Assembly (NCBI GenBank): GCA_963973795.1
Contig: CAXBAF010000023.1
Coordinates: forward strand, 1 to 63,394
Direction of reading: 5' to 3'
Source of the DNA: UBA1926 sp002337215
Lineage (GTDB): Bacteria > Planctomycetota > Phycisphaerae > Phycisphaerales > UBA1924
Length of the DNA: 63,394 nt
In this document: positions 24,777 to 33,225 of the stretch, in pieces
Numbering within the stretch: the first letter of the stretch is position 1
Layout of the letters: each line of letters opens with the position of its first letter
Notes under the pieces: generated by a model
Told to the model about the DNA's origin: nothing
Databases searched by the model: none
What the model saw: the letters and a program-made list of their open reading frames with translations, nothing else
Translations under genes and position numbers: made by a program

Positions 24777-25817
24777 TCAAAGATCGAAAACGCGTCGCCA
24801 ATTGCCGGTTCGGAAACCGGCGATGTCATCGTCGGACCATCCGCGGCCATTGAGCGACTCGGCGATTCGTTCCATATCCGCGGGGCGATCGATCCCCTCG
24901 GGTAATCGGTCGGAGGCGAACCCGCCGTCCATGTCGGAGCCCATGCCGACGTGGCGCCGGTCGCCCGCGATCTCGCAGACGTGCTCGATGTGGCGGACGC
25001 CGTCGTCGATGGTGGCCCGGCCGGTCTCCCAGCACGAATCGTCCAGGAATGCGCTGCAGAGATTGAGCCCGATGACGCCGTCCCGGCGGACGATCTCGCG
25101 GATCGCGTCGTCGGTCAGGTGGCGCTGCCGATCGCCCAGCAGTGCCCGGCAGTTGGAGTGAGAAGCGATGATTCGCGTGTCGGTCGCGTCGAAGAGGTCC
25201 GCGAGCGATCGGTCGTTGAGATGGCTCGCGTCGTGGATGACGCCGAGCTCGTCCATGCGGGCGACAAGCGCCCGGCCCGCGTCGGTGAGACCGGTGTTCT
25301 TTCCTTCGGACGCCACGCCGTTGCCGCAGGCGTAATGACCACGCGTGACCCACGCGAGGCCGACGGCGACAACGCCCCCATCGACCCAGAGATCGAGCTC
25401 ATCGGGATCGGTGATCGGATCGGCGTTTTCGATGAGCACGCCGACGCGGAGCGCGGGCGGCGTCGCGGGCTCGCTCGCGGGGGCTCGGTTGGGGAGCGTG
25501 ATGAGGCCCGCGTCGTGCCAGGCGTGGTAGAGCTTGAGCTGGCGCATGCCGCAGACGTAGGCCGCGTCGCGGTTGCCGAGCGGGTAGGCGAACGCGCCGG
25601 TTTCGGCGTCGAGGCTGGAGGGATCCTCGACCGCTTCGGTGAAGACCGTGGCGAGCACGCGGCCTACACCGCCCTCTGCGAGCGACGGGAGTGTCACCGC
25701 CGCCGGCTGGTACCGACCCCGGCAGTCATCGGTGCCCGCGTGCATGTCCCGTCCGGTTTCCGCGAGGAATGCGAGATCAAGGTGGGCGTCGAACCAGCCG
25801 TGAGAGTCGGTGTGCAT
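24777..25817 (-). CDS. Membrane-dipeptidase-family (M19) peptidase
   Basis: A 346-residue metal-dependent hydrolase of the amidohydrolase fold. Ligands are visible: FDAHLDLAF (HxD), LIENAD (bridging Glu), IHDASHLND and IIASHSNCRAL (histidines), and VGMGSDMDGGF (Asp). The family hydrolyses dipeptides, including those with D-residues from peptidoglycan. No signal peptide is present, so it is probably cytoplasmic. ATG at 25817 is used. It is divergent from the zf-TFIIB gene. Confidence 0.88.
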   Translation of the reverse strand: MHTDSHGWFDAHLDLAFLAETGRDMHAGTDDCRGRYQPAAVTLPSLAEGGVGRVLATVFTEAVEDPSSLDAETGAFAYPLGNRDAAYVCGMRQLKLYHAWHDAGLITLPNRAPASEPATPPALRVGVLIENADPITDPDELDLWVDGGVVAVGLAWVTRGHYACGNGVASEGKNTGLTDAGRALVARMDELGVIHDASHLNDRSLADLFDATDTRIIASHSNCRALLGDRQRHLTDDAIREIVRRDGVIGLNLCSAFLDDSCWETGRATIDDGVRHIEHVCEIAGDRRHVGMGSDMDGGFASDRLPEGIDRPADMERIAESLNGRGWSDDDIAGFRTGNWRRVFDL

Positions 25818-25897
25818 CGGGCATGATAGTGAGCGCGGCGGACCTGCCCGACTTTTCGCGTCCGACGCGGAGCGAGCGACTCGTTATTCTGCCGCAG

Positions 25898-26332
25898 ATG
25901 GAGAAGTGGAAGAACGAAGTCCGGTTTGTCGAGCCCTCCGACGACGACCCCCAGATGGTCAACCCGATCAATGGGGTCGCGATGGAGAAGTTCGCGATCG
26001 ACGATGTGGTCATCGACCGATGCCCCGAAACCGGGGCGATCTGGCTCGACCGCGGGGAGCTCTCCCGGCTCGGGGCCCTGTCGAAGAAAGGACGGGCGCT
26101 GCTCAAGCAGATCGATCGCAAGCCCAAAGGGAAGGCGAAGACTCACACGCGGGGTGAGCTTGTCAGCCCGCAGAACGGCACGGAAATGATGGTCGTGGTC
26201 CGTGATCCGCACCAGCCGCACATCGAGTTCGAGATGTGCCCTGTCTCGGGGGGGTGCTACTTCGACCCCGGTGAACTGGTGGACATGATCGATTACTCGT
26301 TTGTCGAGCGGGTGCGTTCGTTCTTCCGGTGA
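25898..26332 (+). CDS. zf-TFIIB-like protein with lost zinc cysteines
   Basis: A 144-residue protein of two copies of the short zf-TFIIB domain. Copy 1 reads NPINGVAMEKFAIDDVVIDRCPETGAIWLDRGEL, where the family has CPVC...CPxCGGIWLDxGEL. Copy 2 has SPQNGTEMMVV...FEMCPVSGGCYFDPGEL. Of eight expected cysteines only the first of each second pair clearly remains, so zinc binding is doubtful though the fold motif WLDRGEL is intact. ATG at 25898 lacks a ribosome site; an ATG at 25823, five bases from the divergent dipeptidase start, would add 25 residues and leave no room for promoters. Its neighbour at 26520 is a paralogue. Confidence 0.75.
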   Translation: MEKWKNEVRFVEPSDDDPQMVNPINGVAMEKFAIDDVVIDRCPETGAIWLDRGELSRLGALSKKGRALLKQIDRKPKGKAKTHTRGELVSPQNGTEMMVVVRDPHQPHIEFEMCPVSGGCYFDPGELVDMIDYSFVERVRSFFR

Positions 26333-26519
26333 ACGGGCTTTCGGAGGCGGGGTCGTCGATGCACATTGTCCGGATAACAGGGATTTTGGCTGACTTGGGA
26401 GCACGGCGGCATCGCGTGCCGATCTCACGATCATGTCGATCCTGCATCCTTTCACGCGTGACACAGGCTTGCCTCGGCTCCCAGGGCGGACGAGCCGGCG
26501 ATTGCAACGGATCCTCGCG

Positions 26520-26933
26520 ATGAGCCCGAAGCCCGTGGAGACAAGCCGGGAGGACCCGGCGGTGACCTGTCCCCGGCACGACCGGCCGATGCGTCGATTC
26601 ATGGTTGCTGGGATCGAGGTGGACCGCTGCGGGATCTGCGGGGGGATCTGGCTCGACGCGGGCGAGCTCGAATCGCTGGTTGCGTCGGACCGGGACGCGC
26701 GGGACGCGGCCCGGATGCTGGACCGCGCCGATGGAGCGATCGAGCCCGACGACCGGGATCCTGTGTGCCCGCGGGACGGTGCGCCGCTGATTGCGAAGCG
26801 TGACCCGAGGAAGCCGAACGTGGAGTGCGACGCGTGCGAAACGTGCGGCGGCGTGTTCCTCGACGCGGGCGAACTCAGCCGGATGACCGAGAACGGCTTC
26901 GCAGACTGGTTCCGCCGGCTCTTCGCCCGCTGA
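26520..26933 (+). CDS. zf-TFIIB domain protein, cysteine-retaining paralogue
   Basis: A 137-residue protein with two zf-TFIIB domains. The first is CPRHDRPMRRFMVAGIEVDRCGICGGIWLDAGELE; the second is CPRDGAPLIAKRDPRKPNVECDACETCGGVFLDAGEL. Each ends in the GGxxLDAGEL motif, and the CGIC and CETC knuckles are kept. The first pair of each domain is CxxH or CxxD instead of CxxC, so ligand sets are C/H/C/C and C/D/C/C at best. The C-terminal helix FADWFRRLFAR is basic and amphipathic, as is that of its upstream neighbour (FVERVRSFFR). The start at 26520 gives this domain layout; the frame opens at 26433. Function unknown. Confidence 0.8.
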   Translation: MSPKPVETSREDPAVTCPRHDRPMRRFMVAGIEVDRCGICGGIWLDAGELESLVASDRDARDAARMLDRADGAIEPDDRDPVCPRDGAPLIAKRDPRKPNVECDACETCGGVFLDAGELSRMTENGFADWFRRLFAR

Positions 26934-26954
26934 ACCAGCGATCAAGAGATAGCT

Positions 26955-27185
26955 TTAGAGGTGCCCCTCGCGGCGGAGCACTTGCCGCCGGCGGGCGTTC
27001 TCGCGATCAACCATCCCCGGGATCAGGAACAGATCGATGAACTGGCCGATGCCGAAGAGGCCGACGGTCAGAAACCAGATCAGCCCGGTGACCCACTTGC
27101 CCATGTAGAAACGGTGGATACCGCAGAAGCCGAGAAGGCAGAGGCACCAGAAGCCGTAGGACGCGCCGGAACTCTTGTAGTCCAT
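26955..27185 (-). CDS. TM2-domain membrane protein
   Basis: A 76-residue protein. Two transmembrane helices (about 10-26 and 32-54) carry the TM2 pattern with FCGIHRFYMGKWVTGLIWFLTVGLFGIGQFIDLFLIPGMV. A charged tail (DRENARRRQVLRREGHL) faces the cytoplasm. GGGGAA precedes ATG at 27185. Its role is unknown in bacteria. It is 71 bp downstream of the phosphofructokinase gene and converges on the zf-TFIIB gene. Confidence 0.88.
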   Translation of the reverse strand: MDYKSSGASYGFWCLCLLGFCGIHRFYMGKWVTGLIWFLTVGLFGIGQFIDLFLIPGMVDRENARRRQVLRREGHL

Positions 27186-27256
27186 TCAAATTCCCCTTTC
27201 CGCTGGCTCTATGGGAAAACCCACCGGGGTCTGTCAGGGCGAGCCGTACGCACGAA

Positions 27257-28510
27257 TCAGACGATCTTGGTCTTCCAGTCGCCGAAGCAGGTGTAGACGG
27301 CGCGGGCGGCCTCGACGAGCGGGTCGGTGTCGGGCTCGACGAGCCGTTGCTTGTCGGCCGCGGACGTGATCTCGACGTGATCGAGCATGCCGTTCTGCAT
27401 GACGACGAGTCGGTTCCTGATTCCACGCCGGAGGAGTTTCATCGCGGCGTGGCCGAACTGCGTCGCGAGCACGCGGTCGGCGGCGACGGGGACACCACCC
27501 CGCTGCACATGCCCGAGGACCACGCTGCGGGATTCAATACCCGTCTTCTCCTCGACCAGTTCGGCGACGTACTTGCCGACACCGCCGAGCCTGATGGGAT
27601 CGGGGCTGGTCTCGATGACGCGCTCGACGATCTGCTCGCCCCCCTTGGGGCGTGCTCCTTCGGAGCAGCAGATGATCGTAAAGCCGTGCTTGCGTTGGGC
27701 GCGGGTCTCGACGCAGTGGCAGACGTCCTCGATATCGAACTCGATCTCGGGGAGCAGGATGACATCCGAGCCCGAGGCGATGCCCGAGTGCAGGGCGAGC
27801 CAGCCCGCGTTTCGGCCCATGACCTCGACAACGATCGCTCGGTGATGGCTCGCGGCGGTCGTGTGGACCTTGTCGAGCGCGTCGGTCGCGTTGGCGACCG
27901 CGGTCGAGAAGCCGAAGGTCACATCGGTGCCAACGAGGTCGTTGTCGATGGTCTTGGGGACGCCGATGCAGTTGATGCCTCGTTCGGCGAACGGGGCGGC
28001 CGCGGACATGGTGCCGTCGCCCCCGATGACGACGAGGGCCTCGATGCCGTGCGTCTCCATGGTGGTCATGCAGACGTCGGTCATGTCGCGATAGATCGGC
28101 TTGCCGTCGTCGTCGGTCCCGACGGCGAACTTCTGGGGGTTCGCCTTGTTGGACGAACCCAGGATCGTCCCGCCCCGCGTGAGGATGTTGCCGACGCTGC
28201 GCCGGTCGAGGGGATGGACGCGATCTTCGATGAGGCCCGCGAAGCCGTCCTCGATACCAATGACTTCCATCCCGTGGAAGAGCGCATCTTTGGTCACGGC
28301 CCGGATGACGGCGTTGAGACCGGGGCAATCGCCCCCGCCGGTCAGGACGCCGATCCGGCGGATACCGGACAGCGGGACGCGGTCGCGGGCGTGCATCGGG
28401 GCTGTCTCTCGGCCCGCGGCGTCTGCGCCGGCGGGCTTGCCGGCCGCGGTGCTGGTCTGGGCGTCTGTCGAGGGCTTGGAACCACGGATTTCGCTGGGCG
28501 TGTTGCTCAT
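27257..28510 (-). CDS. pfkA: ATP-dependent 6-phosphofructokinase
   Basis: A 417-residue enzyme phosphorylating fructose-6-phosphate in glycolysis. GVLTGGGDCPGLNAVIRAV is the nucleotide-binding start, GGDGTMSAAAPF carries Gly at the position that separates ATP users (Gly) from pyrophosphate users (Asp), and GVPKTIDNDLVGTD has Lys after the Pro, as in the group that includes actinobacterial ATP enzymes. EVMGRNAGWLALHSGIASGSD is the substrate/effector loop. The first 45 residues are a polar extension; ATG at 28510 lacks a strong ribosome site and the internal Met at PMHARDR is an alternative start. It stands alone. Confidence 0.93.
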   Translation of the reverse strand: MSNTPSEIRGSKPSTDAQTSTAAGKPAGADAAGRETAPMHARDRVPLSGIRRIGVLTGGGDCPGLNAVIRAVTKDALFHGMEVIGIEDGFAGLIEDRVHPLDRRSVGNILTRGGTILGSSNKANPQKFAVGTDDDGKPIYRDMTDVCMTTMETHGIEALVVIGGDGTMSAAAPFAERGINCIGVPKTIDNDLVGTDVTFGFSTAVANATDALDKVHTTAASHHRAIVVEVMGRNAGWLALHSGIASGSDVILLPEIEFDIEDVCHCVETRAQRKHGFTIICCSEGARPKGGEQIVERVIETSPDPIRLGGVGKYVAELVEEKTGIESRSVVLGHVQRGGVPVAADRVLATQFGHAAMKLLRRGIRNRLVVMQNGMLDHVEITSAADKQRLVEPDTDPLVEAARAVYTCFGDWKTKIV

Positions 28511-28639
28511 GTGCGGAGGGTATCGGCGAATCGGTCCGCTCCGCTCCTCCTATCGTTGCATCGGAGAAGATCTGGCAACAAAGCCTGCGGATGGGTGGGC
28601 GAGCCGACGCACGAGATTGCGAACACCGGAGAGAACGTG

Positions 28640-29779
28640 ATGCAGCGATTGATTCACTCCCGTCGGTCAGGCCTTGGTCGATTCCGGGGTGGGCTCAGGT
28701 CCGGGACCTGTGCCGAGGCATGGACTGGGGCGTGGGCAAGGGCATGGGCCGTGCTCGTACTGTCGCTGGGCTCGCCGCTCTGTGCAGCCCAGGCCGAACC
28801 CTCCGGTGCGGAGGGCGCTCAAGCCGTCGTCCCAGAGAATCGCGAACTGATCGCGTGGGGTTGGAACAACGAACCGGTTCGCTACCGCCTCGTGCGCACA
28901 ACCGAAGACGCGATCCCCGTGCCGGGCAAGGACCCGGTGACAAAACAGACACTCGGGCGCACGGTGCGTCATGAACTGGTTTCCGAGTCGGGCGAGGCAC
29001 CCGCGCGGATTCGGCTCACATGGGAATCGATCCGCTACGAGCAGGACGATTCGCTGAACGAGCCCCTTCGGTACGACTCGACGAAGGAGCACCACTGGAC
29101 GAGGACCCGCAATCCGATCATCGGGTCGGTCGCGAGTTCGCTCGACACTTCGCTGGTTCTCGTCATGGACCCCGACGGAACGCTCCGCGCGGTCGGCGAG
29201 CTCGACACCTATCTGAGAGGAATCGAGAAGAACTTGACGATGTGGGGGCTGGCCCGCGACGACACCTACGAGCAGCTCCAGATGGTCTACACCGAGGATG
29301 CCCTGTTGACTTCGTCGGCGGGGACATACAGGTTCCTGCCCAAAGAGACGATGTCGGTCGGGGATTCGTACGAGGTATCAAGGCCGTTCTCGCTCGCGCA
29401 CGTACGCACGCTCGAGTCAGTTGAAACACACACGCTCGAGTCGGTGGACATCGACGACGAGGGTCACCGGATTGCCCGGTTCACCATCGCGGGCACCCTC
29501 CGCTGGCCCGACCCCGGGGGACTCGCGGATCAGGTGTTCAATGTCAGCCTCGACAAGGAGACCCTTGAGGGATCCTGGTCGTTCGACATCGATCGTGGAC
29601 GTGTCTTGGACTATCGGCTGGAGGCCTCCTTCCTGGCCGACATCGTGCGATACGACCCGCGTGACCGCTCGAGCACCGAGATGTCGACTCGGCAGACCGT
29701 ACTCGACACCATGGAATTACTGAACGCGGAGGAGGAATCGGCGGTGCCGGCGGGCGCCGTCGTCCCGAGCGATCCCTGA
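28640..29779 (+). CDS. Exported DUF6263-like protein
   Basis: A 379-residue protein. The N-terminus has an RSGLGRFRGGLRS basic part and a hydrophobic core ending at CAAQAE, a signal peptide of about 48 residues. The mature part resembles planctomycete DUF6263 proteins: a strand-rich domain that opens with VRYRLVRTTED and contains RIRLTWESIRYEQDDSLNEPLRYDST and VLVMDPDGTLRAVGELDTYL. GGAGAG precedes ATG at 28640; the frame runs upstream to 27347 antisense to pfkA and is rejected. It lies 88 bp before the DUF58 gene and may or may not share its transcript. Function unknown. Confidence 0.65.
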   Translation: MQRLIHSRRSGLGRFRGGLRSGTCAEAWTGAWARAWAVLVLSLGSPLCAAQAEPSGAEGAQAVVPENRELIAWGWNNEPVRYRLVRTTEDAIPVPGKDPVTKQTLGRTVRHELVSESGEAPARIRLTWESIRYEQDDSLNEPLRYDSTKEHHWTRTRNPIIGSVASSLDTSLVLVMDPDGTLRAVGELDTYLRGIEKNLTMWGLARDDTYEQLQMVYTEDALLTSSAGTYRFLPKETMSVGDSYEVSRPFSLAHVRTLESVETHTLESVDIDDEGHRIARFTIAGTLRWPDPGGLADQVFNVSLDKETLEGSWSFDIDRGRVLDYRLEASFLADIVRYDPRDRSSTEMSTRQTVLDTMELLNAEEESAVPAGAVVPSDP

Positions 29780-29867
29780 TCGCGTGTCCCGATCCGTGTC
29801 CGGGGCCTGATCCGGGTTCGGAGACCGATTTTGAACCCCGCGTGGGGCGGGGCGGTACAGTGCCCTG

Positions 29868-30926
29868 ATGCCCGAGCGTACCGATTCCGATCCAAGATCC
29901 ACGCCGACGAGCCCTGCGAGTGGCCCGGGGGGCGGGGTCGCCGGTGGGCGGAAGGCCCGCGGCCCGGACGCTTCGCTCTACCTGCATCCCCAGACGCTCG
30001 CCAAGCTGCGGTCGTTCGAGCTCCGCGCCAAGATGATCGTCGAGGGCGTGATGAGCGGCAGGCACCGCTCGCCCTACCACGGTTTCAGCGTGGAGTTCGC
30101 CCAGCACAGGCCCTACTCGCCCGGCGATGACCTCCGACATCTCGACTGGAAGGTGTACGGGCGGACCGACAAACTGCACCTCAAGCAGTACCAGCAGGAG
30201 ACCAACCTCGACCTGGTCTGTCTCGTCGATGCGTCGGGCTCGATGAACTTCGGCACCCGGGCATTCAAGGAAGCGAGCGGCGTGGGCATCGACCGGTCGC
30301 TCGACGGGCGGAGGGAATGGACCAAGTTCGACCACGCCACGGCGCTCGCCGCGGCGATCAGCTATATCACGCTCCAGCAGAACGACCGCGTCGGGCTGGG
30401 CGTGTTCGGCCCCGAGCTGCTCGCGATCATCGACCGTTCGAGCCAGCGCGGGACCTGGAGGAAGATTGTTGAAACGCTGGCGATGCACCCGGTCGATGCG
30501 CCGACGGATCTGTCCCGCGTGGTCGACCAGGTGCTCGGGCAGCTGAACCACCGCTGCCTGATCGTGCTCATCAGCGACCTGCTGACCGACCCGGCGGTGG
30601 TTCGAGAGTCGCTCGCGCGGATCAAGCATCGCGGGCACGACCTGATCCTGTTCCAGATGGTCGATCAGGCCGAGCGGACGCTCGCGATCGACGACCTCGC
30701 GATCTTCGAGGGTCTCGAGGGCGAGGAATCGGTCCGGGCGGATCCCGACGACATCCGCGAGGCCTATGTCAGAGCGTTCGACGATCACATCGCGGCGATC
30801 CGCAAGGAGGCGACCGCGTTCGGCTTTGACCATTCGGTGGTGAGCACGCACGACTGGTTGGGCCCACCCCTCGCGGCCTTCATCGCACGCCGGCAATCCC
30901 TCATGAGACGTTCGCGTATCGGATGA
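29868..30926 (+). CDS. DUF58-domain protein with VWA fold
   Basis: A 352-residue cytoplasmic protein. The DUF58 signature EFAQHRPYSPGDDLRHLDWKVYGRTDKLHLKQYQQETNLD is at about 76-116. The following VWA-like domain keeps the MIDAS motif DASGS at 121-125 and a second metal-site Thr region. DUF58 proteins usually work with a MoxR AAA+ ATPase; none is found next to this gene in the window. It starts the seven-gene run 29868-42517. The first 35 residues are Pro/Gly-rich. ATG at 29868 is used without a strong ribosome site. Confidence 0.9.
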   Translation: MPERTDSDPRSTPTSPASGPGGGVAGGRKARGPDASLYLHPQTLAKLRSFELRAKMIVEGVMSGRHRSPYHGFSVEFAQHRPYSPGDDLRHLDWKVYGRTDKLHLKQYQQETNLDLVCLVDASGSMNFGTRAFKEASGVGIDRSLDGRREWTKFDHATALAAAISYITLQQNDRVGLGVFGPELLAIIDRSSQRGTWRKIVETLAMHPVDAPTDLSRVVDQVLGQLNHRCLIVLISDLLTDPAVVRESLARIKHRGHDLILFQMVDQAERTLAIDDLAIFEGLEGEESVRADPDDIREAYVRAFDDHIAAIRKEATAFGFDHSVVSTHDWLGPPLAAFIARRQSLMRRSRIG

Positions 30927-30936
30927 GCATTCACGG

Positions 30937-33225
30937 ATGAGTGTCCTCCACCCAACTCTGCTCGCGGCCGGCCTTGCGGCGATCGCTCTGCCGATCCTGA
31001 TCCACCTGCTGCTGCGTCGCCGGTACACCCCGATCCGCTGGGCGGCGATGCGTTTCGTGGTGCAGGCGCACAAGCAGCAACGCAGGCGACGCCGGCTCGA
31101 ACAGATCCTGCTGCTCGTCGCTCGGTGCCTGCTTGTCGCGATGATCGCGATCGCCGTCGCGCACCCGCTGCTCGGATCACCGGCCCGCGAGCGAGAGCGG
31201 ACCGTGGTCATCATCCTCGACAACGGCCTCGCATCACAGACCAGCAACGAAGACGGCTCGGTCGAACTGGACCGCTCGAAACGGCTCGCGCTCGAAGAGA
31301 TCGATCGGCTCCGGGGCGCGATGGGTGACCGTGTCGCGGTGATCTCATCGGCGGCACCGGCACGAGCGGTCATCGGCACGCCGACGGGAGATCTGGACGC
31401 GGCTCGCGTCGCGATCGAGGGCATCGAGCCGGCGGACTCGCCCCCGGATCTGACACGCGCGTTCGCGCTCGCTGACGCGGCTGTCCGCGATGGGAACGGA
31501 GACACCGGAAACCTGAGCATCGATGCGACGGTGCTGGTGCTCAGCGGTTGGCGGGTTGGATCGCTGGGGACGACCGCAGGGCCTCGGCCCGGTCTTGGTG
31601 GCGGTGACGCCGCGCCGGGAGAATCTTCGAATGCCGAACTCGAAGCCGGCTCGGGAGTCTCTGACTTTGCGTTGACACTCGCGGCGCCGGTCGAGACTGA
31701 ATCGCAGAACCTTCGCATCCGAGACGTCACGATTCCGCGCGGCGTGTTGCTCCTCGACGACACGCCCGCGGTCCGGCAGGCAATTGTTCGAATCGACCGC
31801 ACGGGCCCGGCGAGCGACGATGTGAGCGGAGAGTTGATCTGCGAGATCCGATCGGGGAACGGGTCTCCGACGGTGTCGGACCCTGTCCGCTTTGTCATCC
31901 CTGCCGGTGCGAGAGAGTCGACGGTCGCGATCGCGATCCCGGTTCCGGCACAAGTGGACGAGGGCGCCCACAACGCGGGGTTCGCGTTGTTTTCGCTCAG
32001 GGCTTCCCCCCGGATCGACTCGATCGCCCGGGACAGTGTTCAGCGGACCGCGATCCGTGTCGCACGCGGCGTCGAGGCGGGCCTCGTCCGTTCCCGCGGC
32101 ATCCGCGACGACGGGGCGGGCATCCCCTCGGAAGCGTGGATCAGCGCCGCGCTCCGGCCGGATGAGACGAGCCCGGTGCGGGTCCGCGAGATCGCGCACA
32201 GCGGGCTCGATGCGGCGTCTCTGATCGGGCTCGATCTGGTGGTGCTCGCTCGCCCGGATCTGCTGCCCGGGTCGGCGTGGTCGGCGCTGCGCGATTTCGT
32301 GGACGCGGGGGGCTCGCTGCTCGTGTTCACACCCGCGCTTGAGGGTGCGCAGGCTTGGGTGGATACCGCGATCGCTCGGATGCCCGAACTCGAAGGGCTC
32401 GCCCGCGAGGGCGTGCCGCTCGAGCGGCCTGAGCCCTTGGTGATCGGTGATGCGGCGGGCGCGCTGGGCCTGCTCGGCGCGGAACTGGCGGATCTCGCGG
32501 GGGCCGTCCGGATTTCTCAGACACTGCCGATGAACGCGGACGCGACACGCGTCGTGCTCGCGGCCGAGTCGGGAGCGCCCGTCCTTGTGCGTCCCGCGCC
32601 GGGCATCTGGGTCATGACATCGGCGATCTCGCCCACGTGGAGCGATCTCGCCGCCCGCCCGATCTTCCCTGCGTTGATGCAGGAGGTCGCGAGGCAGAGC
32701 CCGTCGCGGGGTGTCGGCGTCACCGTCGCCGCGGGCGAACCCGTTGCGCTCCCGCCCAAGGCATCGGGTCTCGCGTCCCAGGAATCGAACCTGCGTGTGG
32801 ATCGGGAGAACTGGACCGCGGGGCTTCCCCGGGCTGGTGTGTATGACCTGAGCAGCAACGCGGGAGACCCGATGGGCCTGGTCGCGGTAAACGCGAACAC
32901 CGACGCGGGAGACACCGCCATCGGTTCACAAGCACGAGTCGAGGCGTCGCTCGTTGGCATCCGCGAGGGCGGCATCCGCTGGCTCGGCGACGAGGCATCG
33001 AAGGCCAGCGAGGCCCGTTTCGAGAGCACGGAGCTTGCGCGCTGGGCGTTCGCACTTGCGGTGTTTCTTGCGGTTATCGAGTCGTTGATCGCGGCGAGCG
33101 CGACACGCCGACAGCCGAACACCGGGATGGGCACCGGGTCCGATGCGACCCGAGCAACCCGTGCCGGTTTTGAACGCAGGCCGAGCAAGAAAACGAACGA
33201 AACGCAGAGAGGGGCCGCAGCATGA
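30937..33225 (+). CDS. BatA-like N-terminal double-transmembrane protein with a lost MIDAS
   Basis: A 762-residue membrane protein. Residues 1-80 contain the BatA N-terminal pattern: a first helix (LAAGLAAIALPILIHLLLRRR), a cytoplasmic loop with RWAAMRFV and many Arg, and a second helix (ILLLVARCLLVAMIAIAVAHPLL). A VWA-like domain follows, but its MIDAS position reads DNGLAS (95-100) in place of DxSxS, so metal-dependent adhesion is doubtful. A Rossmann-like glutamine-amidotransferase-type part (DLVVLARPDLLPGSAWSALRDFVDAGGSLLVFTPAL) and a last transmembrane helix near 700 follow. It lies 10 bp after the DUF58 gene and overlaps the next by 4 bp. Confidence 0.85.
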   Translation: MSVLHPTLLAAGLAAIALPILIHLLLRRRYTPIRWAAMRFVVQAHKQQRRRRRLEQILLLVARCLLVAMIAIAVAHPLLGSPARERERTVVIILDNGLASQTSNEDGSVELDRSKRLALEEIDRLRGAMGDRVAVISSAAPARAVIGTPTGDLDAARVAIEGIEPADSPPDLTRAFALADAAVRDGNGDTGNLSIDATVLVLSGWRVGSLGTTAGPRPGLGGGDAAPGESSNAELEAGSGVSDFALTLAAPVETESQNLRIRDVTIPRGVLLLDDTPAVRQAIVRIDRTGPASDDVSGELICEIRSGNGSPTVSDPVRFVIPAGARESTVAIAIPVPAQVDEGAHNAGFALFSLRASPRIDSIARDSVQRTAIRVARGVEAGLVRSRGIRDDGAGIPSEAWISAALRPDETSPVRVREIAHSGLDAASLIGLDLVVLARPDLLPGSAWSALRDFVDAGGSLLVFTPALEGAQAWVDTAIARMPELEGLAREGVPLERPEPLVIGDAAGALGLLGAELADLAGAVRISQTLPMNADATRVVLAAESGAPVLVRPAPGIWVMTSAISPTWSDLAARPIFPALMQEVARQSPSRGVGVTVAAGEPVALPPKASGLASQESNLRVDRENWTAGLPRAGVYDLSSNAGDPMGLVAVNANTDAGDTAIGSQARVEASLVGIREGGIRWLGDEASKASEARFESTELARWAFALAVFLAVIESLIAASATRRQPNTGMGTGSDATRATRAGFERRPSKKTNETQRGAAA

